Virus record (IMG/VR): IMGVR_UViG_3300024323_000013
Location: 1 to 37,590 of that record
Strand: one strand, 5' to 3'
From: a virus
DNA length: 37,590 bases
Positions 9,670-16,800 of the stretch are shown piece after piece. A program made the position numbers and the translations under genes. Under the pieces are notes generated by a model. It was not told the origin of the DNA. It saw only the letters and a program-made list of their open reading frames with translations, and ran no database searches. Positions within the stretch are counted from its first letter, which is position 1. Each line of letters starts with the position of its first letter.

Positions 9670-10028
9670 TCACCTTCTTCTGCATCGAGGGGCAGATCCC
9701 CGGTTTCATCGTCCCCATAGACTCCTGACACCCGCATCGCCTTCGCCAAGGCATCCGCGAGCGGCTTCACTTTCCCGCCGCGATCCAGATACCGCTGAAT
9801 CAACGTGGCGGATCGCTTCTCGGTGATCGCGGCGTCCTGATGCTGCAGGCCGAACGTCAACATGAGCACGAGCGCGCGCACGTTCTGCCCACGGGCGGCC
9901 AACACCCACGGCGCACACCCGGCCCGTTCTTCCAGACCTTGCGCTGCCAACACGCCGAAACGGAATTCCACGGGCGGCTTGCCTGTTTCCAGCTCGAAGA
10001 GGACGGGGGCGACTTTCTCGGTCGACAT
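9633..10028 (-). CDS. Tail assembly chaperone
   Basis: A 131-residue protein (MSTEKVAPVLFELETGKP) between the major tail protein and the tape measure, where siphophages encode the tail assembly chaperone that coats the tape measure before tube polymerisation. The middle is helical (VRALVLMLTFGLQHQD, ATLIQRYLDRGGKVKPL) and the C-terminal 30 residues are acidic and low-complexity (DAEEGEVDPTTTTRESA). That tail overlaps the downstream -1 frame, as expected of the G part of a G/GT pair. A ribosome site GAAGGAG precedes the ATG. Confidence 0.75.
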   Translation of the reverse strand: MSTEKVAPVLFELETGKPPVEFRFGVLAAQGLEERAGCAPWVLAARGQNVRALVLMLTFGLQHQDAAITEKRSATLIQRYLDRGGKVKPLADALAKAMRVSGVYGDDETGDLPLDAEEGEVDPTTTTRESA

Positions 10029-10041
10029 GAGCAGACTCCTT

Positions 10042-10071
10042 CAGAAAGGGCTGGGGCCACTCGGCCCCAGC
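10042..10071 (-). terminator. Hairpin after the major tail protein gene
   Basis: A perfect 9-bp inverted repeat (10050-10058 with 10063-10071, GGCCCCAGC arm) and a 4-nt loop lie between the major tail protein stop and the chaperone start. On the minus strand it is followed by CCTTTCT, a short U-run. This looks like a partial rho-independent terminator or an mRNA-stabilising hairpin. It would let the abundant major tail protein be made in excess over the chaperone and tape measure. The stem is certain; the termination role is inferred. Confidence 0.65.
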
Positions 10072-10086
10072 GCGATACACCATCAA

Positions 10087-10512
10087 CTAGGGATAGACGC
10101 CGCTGACGCGTGTGGTCACAGCGAGTTCCACATTGAACGTCGTGATGCCGGCGACGCTCGAGACCGGACCGCTATACGAGATGCAGTTGCAGAAGCCGGT
10201 GATCTTCGCCTTTCCGGCCGTAGTGCCTTCCGGGCCGTACTCGTATGGCAGGCCACTCAGACCTTCGATCGCGCTGAAGAACGTCTCTGCGGCGGCGGTC
10301 CACTTGCCCGTCAGCGCGAAGCCCTTGGTATCGAACCCAGGGATCTCGACTTTCAGGGGATGCGCGACACCCGGCTGGAAGGTCGTGCCGTCCAGTCGTT
10401 CCCCGCTGCTGCTGCCCCCGATGTTGTCGAGGTATGTCGACACATCCGTCAGTGTCGACGGTGAGCCACTGTTACCGACTTTGAAACTCGTCCCGATGCC
10501 TTTGATCGCCAT
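10087..10512 (-). CDS. Major tail (tube) protein
   Basis: A 141-residue protein starting MAIKGIGTSFKVG. An in-frame GTG lies one codon upstream, but ATG 10512 has the better spacing from AAGGAG. Features typical of small major tail proteins are visible: an early 'G....G' loop, LTDVSTYLDNIGGSS, HPLKVEIPGFDTKGFALTGK, and a beta-rich C-terminus ending VELAVTTRVSGVYP. It lies upstream of the chaperone and tape measure and is followed by a strong hairpin, both consistent with the abundant tube subunit. No Ig-like C-terminal extension is present. Confidence 0.75.
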   Translation of the reverse strand: MAIKGIGTSFKVGNSGSPSTLTDVSTYLDNIGGSSSGERLDGTTFQPGVAHPLKVEIPGFDTKGFALTGKWTAAAETFFSAIEGLSGLPYEYGPEGTTAGKAKITGFCNCISYSGPVSSVAGITTFNVELAVTTRVSGVYP

Positions 10513-10524
10513 CACGCTGCTCCT

Positions 10525-10593
10525 TCACACTGACAAGGGGCTGATCGCATCGTGGCAACGGCATCGAGCACAACGCTCGGCGCGGGAACCCAT
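10525..10593 (-). CDS. Possible 22-residue cysteine-rich micro-protein
   Basis: A short open frame from ATG 10593 to TGA 10525 in the gap before the major tail protein gene. It contains the cluster CARCRCHD (C-x2-C-x-C-H), which could bind a metal. A weak ribosome site (GGGAC) lies just upstream, and the stop falls directly before the next gene's AAGGAG. Nothing else supports it, and it may be untranslated leader. Confidence 0.25.
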   Translation of the reverse strand: MGSRAERCARCRCHDAISPLSV

Positions 10594-10612
10594 GCTGTCC
10601 CAGGTGGCCGAC

Positions 10613-10795
10613 TTACTCAGACGCGAGCTGATGCTCGGCCTGTTTTAACTGGCGTCGCCACCAGTTAATCCGACGAAATAATTCTTGCTGCGTCTCCGAC
10701 TTCTCCTGCGCTTGCAACCAGGTCTCTTCCACCGTCAACAACGCGCGCACATGGCGAATATCCTGCGCGATCCGATGAATCGTCTGCGGCGTCAC
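10613..10795 (-). CDS. Small helical protein in head-tail operon
   Basis: A 60-residue protein from GTG 10795 (MTPQTIHRIAQDIRHV by initiator rule). The start overlaps the preceding TGA and follows GAGG at good spacing. The whole chain is predicted helical and charged (EETWLQAQEKSETQQELF, WWRRQLKQAEHQLASE), so it probably forms a coiled coil. I do not recognise a family. It sits between the zinc-ribbon gene and the major tail protein gene. A structural or assembly-factor role is possible but not shown. Confidence 0.6.
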   Translation of the reverse strand: MTPQTIHRIAQDIRHVRALLTVEETWLQAQEKSETQQELFRRINWWRRQLKQAEHQLASE

Positions 10796-11007
10796 GCCGG
10801 CGCCTCGACACTTGCCCCACATGCGACGCAGTGCCAGTCCGGCGCCCCAAACGTGCCTTGGTTCTCGCGTTCGCCGGTATGGGCACAGCCACGCTGCACG
10901 GGCTCTGGCTTACCGAGCGTCAGTTCCAGCGTCGACAACTGCTCATCGAGCGCGGCGATGTTCGCCCGCATCGATCGCACGATCATCCGCGCTAGATCGA
11001 CATTCAC
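10792..11007 (-). CDS. Small protein with C-terminal zinc ribbon
   Basis: A 71-residue protein from GTG 11007, which overlaps the TGA of the tail-completion gene (GTGA). Residues about 2-35 form a helix (DLARMIVRSMRANIAALDEQ). The C-terminal half carries a likely metal site: CAHTGERENQGTFG followed by WHCVACGAS, giving Cys, His and a C-x2-C pair. Such small zinc-ribbon proteins are common in phage operons and often have no assigned function. A role in tail assembly is suggested only by its neighbours. Confidence 0.6.
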   Translation of the reverse strand: MNVDLARMIVRSMRANIAALDEQLSTLELTLGKPEPVQRGCAHTGERENQGTFGAPDWHCVACGASVEAPA

Positions 11008-11447
11008 TGATGCACCGTCACGTCGTACGTACTCACCCACTCCCGCGTCGTCACCCCGCTGACAAAGTCCTTGATCGGAACTAGGAACTCGTAACTGACA
11101 TCCACCGATCCATAGCCCGCGACAGCGAGTGTCTGCCCATCGAGCGCCTGTTTAATCAGTCCGGTGATCGTGTTCGCCTGCGCATCGCTCCGTGACTGAC
11201 TACCGACCCGGATCTGAATCGAACTGACGCTGCCCCACTTCAACGCATCAGGCGTTCCGCCCATCGTGTTGAAGGGCCGTTCCCCCGCAGTCTCGACCTG
11301 CACGTAGGGATAGGCCGGGATCTGCGGCGCGTCCCCGTTGTCATCGGGATAGATGCGGACGCCGACGTAGCCCGTCACCGCCACGCTCGTGCGCAGCTTC
11401 GACAGGATGGCGGTCATCGTTGGTCCCAGCGCCTGGGTACTCGGCAC
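11004..11447 (-). CDS. Tail completion/terminator protein, DUF3168-like
   Basis: A 147-residue protein starting at GTG 11447 directly after the TAG of the adaptor gene, with GGAGG eight nt upstream. The chain matches the DUF3168/tail-terminator look: helical N-terminus (GPTMTAILSKLRTSVAV), a GVRIYPDD strand, PAYPYVQVETAGERPF, the 'IQIRVGSQSRSDAQANTI' strand-helix pair, and a final YEFLVPIKDFVSGVT..STYDVTV strand set. Such proteins cap the tail tube and join it to the head. It follows connector and adaptor genes as in HK97-like phages. Confidence 0.75.
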   Translation of the reverse strand: MPSTQALGPTMTAILSKLRTSVAVTGYVGVRIYPDDNGDAPQIPAYPYVQVETAGERPFNTMGGTPDALKWGSVSSIQIRVGSQSRSDAQANTITGLIKQALDGQTLAVAGYGSVDVSYEFLVPIKDFVSGVTTREWVSTYDVTVHQ

Positions 11448-11771
11448 CTACTGAACCTCCACGCAATAGATCTGAAGCTGCTCGGCGTTCCCGTCGGGAT
11501 CGCCAAAGGACGAAATCTGGAGACTCCGTCCAGTCGATGGCTCGAACAGTCGCCAACTCGCCTGGAGATCCTCGCGATAGCGAATCGTCACCACGTAGCT
11601 CCCAGTGGCGTGCGGGGTTTCGAACCGCAACAGTTCGTTTCCACGCGCCGACATTTGTGCGCCCCAAATCGTGTCGATGTCGTCGTAGGACGACGGATCG
11701 AGCCCGGCCGATGGCTTCTGCAGCACGTACTCGTGATTGAGATCGCCCGCGTTGATCGCTACCACGGCCAA
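11448..11771 (-). CDS. Head-tail adaptor (head-tail joining) protein
   Basis: A 107-residue protein (MAVVAINAGDLNHEYVLQKP) of the phage head-tail joining family. The 'aGdLnHeV.lq.p' opening, DIDTIWGAQMSARGNELLRF, VVTIRYREDLQASWRLF and a final QIYCVEVQ strand are all family-like. These small beta-barrel proteins dock on the connector and form the neck with the tail terminator. The gene overlaps the connector gene by 13 nt and precedes the tail terminator gene. Confidence 0.8.
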   Translation of the reverse strand: MAVVAINAGDLNHEYVLQKPSAGLDPSSYDDIDTIWGAQMSARGNELLRFETPHATGSYVVTIRYREDLQASWRLFEPSTGRSLQISSFGDPDGNAEQLQIYCVEVQ

Positions 11772-12430
11772 TTCCAGGGCGTATGAAATGACGCACTCGA
11801 ACGCGTTAGCGAAATAGTTGGCAGCGCCGTGTATTTCAACGCGTCCATCACGGACTTTGCCCCGATCGGCAGTTGCAGAATGTTGGCGCGCGCCTCTGAG
11901 ACTTCCTCACCGTACTTGTGGAAATGCCCAACGAGCATCATCAGCGCGTAACGAATCAGTTCCGAGACATCGCCAATGGCATCGCCGTAGCCAGCGCGAT
12001 ACCGGATCCGCATCGGTCCAGTCGGCCAGGTGGCGCCTGAGACCAGCACGACACGCCCGCGACGCGCGTACGGACCACTCGGCGCGATGACCGTGTAGGC
12101 ACTCGCGTCAAAGGTCTGCTCGATCCCAGTCGCATCGTCAAAGACAATGCTCAGCACCGCCTGTAGCGGCGGATGCGGCAGTTCGATCACGCAGCCGCTC
12201 GGGCCGCAATCGAGCCGCGTTTCCCACGTCGCGGTCATAAGTTGTCGGCCGGTCTGCTCTTCAAAGAGCTGCCGCGCCGCAGGAATCCACAGATCGAACA
12301 AGGTATCCAGCGATGTCGCCGTCACCCGTCGCTGCTTCTTCACCTCCTCGAGATCCAACGGTTCGAGACGTGGCGGGATAATCAGCGAGTCCTCGCTGCG
12401 GATCTCGTTGTCCATGAGATCGCGTCTCAT
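11759..12430 (-). CDS. Head-tail connector protein, HK97 gp6-like
   Basis: A 223-residue protein starting at an ATG that overlaps the glycosyltransferase stop (ATGA). The middle carries family hallmarks: LFDLWIPAARQLFEEQTGR, 'ELPHPPLQAVLSIVFDD', YTVIAPSGPYARRGRVVL, 'MRIRYRAGYGDA', then a helix ELIRYALMMLVGHFHKYGE. This is the gp6-type adaptor that assembles on the portal. It should normally follow the capsid gene closely; here about 6 kb of sugar-enzyme genes separates it from portal and capsid. Confidence 0.8.
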   Translation of the reverse strand: MRRDLMDNEIRSEDSLIIPPRLEPLDLEEVKKQRRVTATSLDTLFDLWIPAARQLFEEQTGRQLMTATWETRLDCGPSGCVIELPHPPLQAVLSIVFDDATGIEQTFDASAYTVIAPSGPYARRGRVVLVSGATWPTGPMRIRYRAGYGDAIGDVSELIRYALMMLVGHFHKYGEEVSEARANILQLPIGAKSVMDALKYTALPTISLTRSSASFHTPWNWPW

Positions 12431-12960
12431 GCGTGCCCCCGACCGAGCTGCGTCAAAACTTCAGGACGCCACACGATCTCAGACGCGCCCCAGTGCATCG
12501 TCTGCAGGAAATGCAGATCCCCGCAGTCCTGCCGTTCGCCCCACGTCCCGAGCTTCGCGGGCTCATTTGGCATGAAGATCATCGGCGTGCCGACGTTGCC
12601 CCACCGGACCATCTGGTCCTGCCAGAGCATCGTCCCGTCCGGGAGCCGCATCCGAAAGATCGTGAGCCGATCCGGTGCCGCCTCGATCGCGGAAGCCATC
12701 AGCGCGCGATGGCCGGGCACGTACACATCGTCGTCATCGATGTGCGCGAGATACTGCCCACGCGAGAGCGGCGTCGCGATATTGCGTTCCGTACTGCCCC
12801 AGTCGTGCCCCGGCGGGCAGGCGACATACCGGATATGGCCGTCCGTCTGCGTCGGCACGTTGCCGATCACGATGATCTCGTCGCCGGGCCAGCACTCGAT
12901 CGACGCGAGTGTGTCGGCCAGCGACGGACGTCCGACGGTGGCGATGATGAAGCTGATCAT
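12427..12960 (-). CDS. GT-A (family 2-like) glycosyltransferase, short
   Basis: A 177-residue protein starting MISFIIATVGRPSLADTL, the usual GT2 beginning (beta-strand then 'T..R...L...L'). The nucleotide-sugar metal motif is likely HIDDDDVYVPGH (near residues 93-104). Near the C-terminus there is a Trp-rich segment (MHWGASEIVWRP). At 177 residues it is shorter than typical GT2 enzymes (about 220-300) and may be a minimal catalytic domain. It is the last gene of the sugar-enzyme cassette and overlaps both neighbours by four nt. Confidence 0.75.
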   Translation of the reverse strand: MISFIIATVGRPSLADTLASIECWPGDEIIVIGNVPTQTDGHIRYVACPPGHDWGSTERNIATPLSRGQYLAHIDDDDVYVPGHRALMASAIEAAPDRLTIFRMRLPDGTMLWQDQMVRWGNVGTPMIFMPNEPAKLGTWGERQDCGDLHFLQTMHWGASEIVWRPEVLTQLGRGHA

Positions 12961-13607
12961 GCGGCGATCCTCAGCTTGCTCACCGCATCCTGCACGGCCT
13001 GTGCATGCGTTCCGGTCCAGTACGTGGGATCGCGTCGATAGATGTCGTTCTGGCTCGTCTCGTCCCCCACCCAGTCGTGAACGATCTCGACTTGGGGCAG
13101 CATCACGCAGCGATCGAAAGCGGCCATCACGTCACGAAGGAAGATGTCGCCCCAAAAGATGCGGGGATCCCAGAGGAAGCCCAGACGTTCGACCACCGTC
13201 CGCGCCACACACGCGAACGGAAAGTGACTCGCGTTGTGCGTGGACACGCCAAGATCGAAGATCCCATCCTGGTAGCGATCGGCCGCGTCCAGGATCATCC
13301 GCGGCCAGCCAGAGGTCTTGAACACCATGTCATCGTTGCCACAGAGCAGCACGTCACCCTGCGCCACAGCCGCTAACTCGTTGAAAAACGTCGGCAGACT
13401 GATGTAGCCCTGCAGCCGTGGACCGACGACGACGCGATAGCCACGCCCGGCCAGGAACTTGAACGTCTCATGGTCATCGTCATCGACTCGGAACACGAGT
13501 TCCGCGCAGGGTGAATCACCACAGGTCAGCCAGTACGATGCGATCATCCGCTGCAGGCAATGCAGCCGCTGACGCGTGGGCACGAGGACAGAGACCTTCG
13601 TGAACAT
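12957..13607 (-). CDS. GT-A (family 2-like) glycosyltransferase
   Basis: A 216-residue protein beginning MFTKVSVLVPTRQRLHCLQ, a classic GT2 first strand and helix. FRVDDDDHETF (about residues 39-49) and LLCGNDDMVFKT (about 87-98) look like nucleotide-binding and DxD-type metal-binding loops. DPRIFWGDIFLRDVM and VEIVHDWVGDE near the C-terminus fit acceptor-site acidic residues. It probably transfers a sugar from a nucleotide donor in the cytoplasm. The two-nt gap to the radical SAM gene and the four-nt overlap with the next transferase place it firmly in the cassette. Confidence 0.8.
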   Translation of the reverse strand: MFTKVSVLVPTRQRLHCLQRMIASYWLTCGDSPCAELVFRVDDDDHETFKFLAGRGYRVVVGPRLQGYISLPTFFNELAAVAQGDVLLCGNDDMVFKTSGWPRMILDAADRYQDGIFDLGVSTHNASHFPFACVARTVVERLGFLWDPRIFWGDIFLRDVMAAFDRCVMLPQVEIVHDWVGDETSQNDIYRRDPTYWTGTHAQAVQDAVSKLRIAA

Positions 13608-13609
13608 GT

Positions 13610-15208
13610 TCAGTGTCCCGCGTAGCTCAGGCCACTCGCAGCCGTGATGGTGCCGTCCTTCTCTGCCTCGACTTGCTGCTGTCTAATCCGCACGTCTTCT
13701 TGCCACTCTTGCTTTGCCCACCCGTGATGCACGAGGAAATCGAACATTTCGCGCTTGATCTGGAACATCTCTTCAACCGTCGCGCCGTGCGGACGCACGA
13801 GGATCTCGTCGCGCGCAGAGAAGCCCACGATCCACTGGTTGTCGTAGTTGTAATCGAGGATGTCGAGTCCGCTTTCCTGCGGATGCGTCCACCACCGCGA
13901 CCCTGGATAGGGAATCCCCACCGCGAGGTTGCAGGAGTCCAGGTAGGGCTTGACGGACTCCAGCCAGCGCATCGTTTCGCGCGCCGTCTCTAGCGTTTCT
14001 CCGGCCAAACCTGCCACGAGGAACGCGATCGTGTAGAACCCGTGCTTTTTCGCGGTGATCAGCGCGTCGGTGTTCTGCTGAACTTTCGTGCCCTTCCAGT
14101 TCGCATCGAGGACACGCTGACTGCCGCTCTCGATGCCGAAACACGTCACCTTCGTGTTCATCAGCTTGAGCGACTCGGCGACGTGATCATCCATCGTGTT
14201 GACGCGCGTGTGGATACGGGCCGCGAAGCTATCCGCTCCGAAGGCATCGTGAACCGCCACCGCCAGTTCGCGGAGCTTCGTCTTGTGCAGCGTGTACGTG
14301 TCGTCCTGGAATTTGAACATCCGCACGCCTTTGTCCATCACCTGCGCCATCTCGGCGATGATGTTGTGGGGCGAGCGATAGCGCGGCTTCTGCCCGATCC
14401 ACGGCGTCGAACAGTACGTGCATTTGTACGGACAGCCACGCGTGCCGATGAGCGACATCACCGCACTGGACGAGTCGGGATAGGCGGCGTTCGGGAAGTA
14501 CTTCGTCTTCATCACCGCTACGCCGTCGTTGTAGATGTGGTCCTGCGGCAGTAGATCCCACGCCGGAAACGGAATGGCGTCGAGGTCCATCGCGTCCGCC
14601 TTGTCGCCGTAGTAGTAGGGCTGGAGTTTCCCCGCGTCCCAATCGCTGAGCATCTGCAACGTCGCGACTTCGCCCTCCATCACGATCACCGTATCGAATA
14701 GTTGCCGGCCATCCACCGCGCGATAGTCGCGTCGCTCACGCAGTGCGCCTTTGTAGTGGTAGGCGTCCTGTCGCCCGGCTTCCTTGACTTCTTTCGGCTC
14801 ATAGGACGGGTGCGGGCCACCTGCGACGACGAGCGCATCAGGGTTGCGATCCTTGATGTAGGCGGCCAGTTCCAGCGCTTCACCAAACTGCGGCGTGCAG
14901 AACCCAAACATGTGGACGTCGCTGTCCATCACCTCTTCGGGCAGGTGGATGTTCCCCTCGTAGCGCTTCTCGAGCATCGAGGTCACGACAATCTCGTGGC
15001 CCTGCGCTCGCAAGAGCCCCGCGATGTAGAGGACGCCCAGCGGGATGTTCGTTTTCGAATCAGCCAGCCATGGCGATGACGGCAGAATGCAGTGAATCTT
15101 GCGCGGACGAATCTTGCGGATCGGCAGTCCTGACGTCGGCACCGCGTCGCAGAGACTCGTGTCACTCATCTGGTAGCCGGATGTGGCCATCGTGAGCGGC
15201 TTACCCAT
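13610..15208 (-). CDS. Cobalamin-binding radical SAM enzyme (class B type)
   Basis: A 532-residue protein from ATG 15208; an alternative GTG lies three codons upstream. Residues about 35-140 form a Rossmann-like B12-binding domain (KIHCILPSSPW, PLGVLYIAGLLRAQGHEI, ALVVAGGPHPSYEP). It lacks a DxHxxG motif, as many class B enzymes do. The radical SAM core carries the 4Fe-4S site GCPYKCTYC (Cys259, 263, 266), then MFKFQDDTY, ARIHTRVNTMDD, CFGIESGSQRVL and AFLVAGLAGETLETA. The family includes methylases and other C-H-activating enzymes such as BchE-like cyclases; the substrate here is unknown. Being flanked by glycosyltransferases suggests a sugar, lipid carrier or protein acceptor that is methylated or rearranged. 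Confidence 0.9.
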   Translation of the reverse strand: MGKPLTMATSGYQMSDTSLCDAVPTSGLPIRKIRPRKIHCILPSSPWLADSKTNIPLGVLYIAGLLRAQGHEIVVTSMLEKRYEGNIHLPEEVMDSDVHMFGFCTPQFGEALELAAYIKDRNPDALVVAGGPHPSYEPKEVKEAGRQDAYHYKGALRERRDYRAVDGRQLFDTVIVMEGEVATLQMLSDWDAGKLQPYYYGDKADAMDLDAIPFPAWDLLPQDHIYNDGVAVMKTKYFPNAAYPDSSSAVMSLIGTRGCPYKCTYCSTPWIGQKPRYRSPHNIIAEMAQVMDKGVRMFKFQDDTYTLHKTKLRELAVAVHDAFGADSFAARIHTRVNTMDDHVAESLKLMNTKVTCFGIESGSQRVLDANWKGTKVQQNTDALITAKKHGFYTIAFLVAGLAGETLETARETMRWLESVKPYLDSCNLAVGIPYPGSRWWTHPQESGLDILDYNYDNQWIVGFSARDEILVRPHGATVEEMFQIKREMFDFLVHHGWAKQEWQEDVRIRQQQVEAEKDGTITAASGLSYAGH

Positions 15209-15983
15209 GAAAGACACCCTGCTCGTCGTAGTGCGGATGATCCGGCCCGTCGTACCGGTCCCAGAGTTCGGGTAGGCTCACGCCGATGTCCTTGAGTTGC
15301 TGATGGGCCACGGCGAGGTCTCTCGGCGCCACGTACTCATGTCTGGGGTGATAGAACAAAATCTCAGGCAACCGTACACACTCCACGCCAGCCCGCACGA
15401 TCTGGTACTGAAACAGGGTCTGCGCATGCCCATAGGCGGTGAGCCGTTCATCGAGTCCACCTACAAGATCAAATGACTGGCGGCTGGTGAACCACACGCC
15501 AGAATCGATCGCTGTGTGCGCGTATTCGCGGCCGAACGGGCGCAGCACCGATGGGCCACACCGCCGCCAGTCCGTCCGTTCGCACGCGTGAACGTCCGCA
15601 CGCAGGTCGTAATAACCGCCCACGACAAACGCGTCCGATGACGTCGAGGCGCTCACGAGCCGTTCAACCGCGTCAAACGACAGTAGATAGTCTGCCCGTG
15701 TGAAGAGCACCTGTGGCGAGGACGCGTGCGAAACCGCCACATTCGTCGACCAGGAATGCGTCTTCCGTGCGTCTTCGTGCTTGTAGGAGTGCAGATGCAC
15801 GGGCACAGGGAAATTCAGCGAACCAAAGCACGCCTGGATGTTCTCGATCGCGTCGTCGGTGTTGTTGTCGACGAGGACGATTTCGCTCACCTCTGCGAAG
15901 TTCTGCTGACGGATCGAGAACAGCGCGGCAGCAAGGTTCGCCAGCGTGAGACTCCGGTAATACGTGCAGCAGATCGAGATCAT
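15201..15983 (-). CDS. GT-A (family 2) glycosyltransferase
   Basis: A 260-residue protein with the full GT2 layout: MISICCTYYRSLTLANLAAA, then EIVLVDNNTDDAIENI (donor-binding loop), STNVAVSHASSPQVLFTRAD (metal loop with R-A-D instead of a full DxD), and a late LVGGLDERLTAYGHAQTLF, which matches the 'GG.DE....YG.' acceptor/catalytic motif of family 2. It overlaps the radical SAM gene by eight nt at its end and the next transferase by four at its start. The sugar and acceptor cannot be read from sequence. Confidence 0.85.
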   Translation of the reverse strand: MISICCTYYRSLTLANLAAALFSIRQQNFAEVSEIVLVDNNTDDAIENIQACFGSLNFPVPVHLHSYKHEDARKTHSWSTNVAVSHASSPQVLFTRADYLLSFDAVERLVSASTSSDAFVVGGYYDLRADVHACERTDWRRCGPSVLRPFGREYAHTAIDSGVWFTSRQSFDLVGGLDERLTAYGHAQTLFQYQIVRAGVECVRLPEILFYHPRHEYVAPRDLAVAHQQLKDIGVSLPELWDRYDGPDHPHYDEQGVFHG

Positions 15984-16600
15984 GCCAATGCCTCGACCAG
16001 CCCTGGATACGCTTCAAGCCGAAACACGAACGTGGTCTCATCGACGTGCTGCCACCGCACGCCACGCGCCATCAAGGCATTGATCAGCTCCCAGTCCCAG
16101 GAGAAGCAGCCCTGTGCCGGCAGGTTGTCGTTGAACTGGTCGCGCAAGACGGACCGCCTGAATAGCGGTTGGCCGAGATCGACACCTGCCCCAACTGGCG
16201 GGCAGTACCGCAGTTCTTTTCGGCCCGCATAGAGGCAGGAGCTGTAGACGAACCCAAGATCAGGATCGGCGTCGAGCGCGGCGACAAGAGGGCCGAAGTG
16301 ATTCGGCAAATAGGCGTTGTCATCGCTCAGGAAACAGACGTATTCGCCGACGCTGGTGCGCAGGCCAGCCATCGCCGGGGAGATCCCCCAGTCGTTGGTC
16401 CGTATGGGCAAGTCCAGATGCCGGACATGGGCGTCGGCGCAGACTTGCGCGATCTCTGAGATCACCGGCTGACCAGGCGCATCAGAGACGACGATCTGCT
16501 CAAGATCGCGATACTGCAGATGCTGCACGGAGCGCAGGCAGCGCCGGAGACAGTTCACACGATCGAAAACGGTAGTGACAATACTCACGCGCGGAGTCAT
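15980..16600 (-). CDS. GT-A (family 2) glycosyltransferase
   Basis: A 206-residue protein: MTPRVSIVTTVFDRVNCLRR is a textbook GT2 N-terminus, DLEQIVVSDAPGQP is the second strand, EYVCFLSDDNAYLPNHF carries the S-D-D-N metal loop, and CFSWDWELINALMARGVRW holds the likely catalytic acidic residues. It is somewhat short for the family. Several cassette transferases share this size, suggesting a set of related small enzymes that diverged after duplication or were recruited together. It overlaps both neighbours by four nt. Confidence 0.85.
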   Translation of the reverse strand: MTPRVSIVTTVFDRVNCLRRCLRSVQHLQYRDLEQIVVSDAPGQPVISEIAQVCADAHVRHLDLPIRTNDWGISPAMAGLRTSVGEYVCFLSDDNAYLPNHFGPLVAALDADPDLGFVYSSCLYAGRKELRYCPPVGAGVDLGQPLFRRSVLRDQFNDNLPAQGCFSWDWELINALMARGVRWQHVDETTFVFRLEAYPGLVEALA

Positions 16601-16800
16601 AGCTTTTTCTGCTCAGTCAACACGTACCGCTTCGCAATGGCCGGCAGTTTCTTCAGATCATCAGAGTCAGGATAAAACTCAACCTCTGCTGTCGCTACGG
16701 CATCGACAGAAAAGTGCAGGTCTAGCTTTTTGACGTTTTTCAACCCCAGCGCATCGCAGATTTCCTTCGCAAGCACTGACGATCCGAAAAGCACGCTCAT
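16597..16800 (-). CDS. 67-residue protein in sugar-enzyme cassette, unknown
   Basis: Starts at ATG 16800 (MSVLFGSSVLAKEICDAL), overlapping the TGA of the CgeB-like gene; the frame is open further upstream but only over that gene. The chain is an alpha helix (LAKEICDALGL), two strands (KKLDLHFSVDAVATAEVEFY) and a lysine-rich end (DDLKKLPAIAKRYVLTEQ). It has a general look of small phage proteins of unknown role, and I cannot name a family. Its insertion between two transferase genes could mean a regulatory or binding role in the modification pathway, or a leftover of the ancestral head operon. Confidence 0.65.
   Translation of the reverse strand: MSVLFGSSVLAKEICDALGLKNVKKLDLHFSVDAVATAEVEFYPDSDDLKKLPAIAKRYVLTEQKKL

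Noticed and set aside
12173-13321. Long plus-strand open frame
   Set aside because: It is antisense to the connector and two glycosyltransferase genes, rich in Arg/Ser/Pro, and lacks any motif; GC-rich DNA makes such shadows common.
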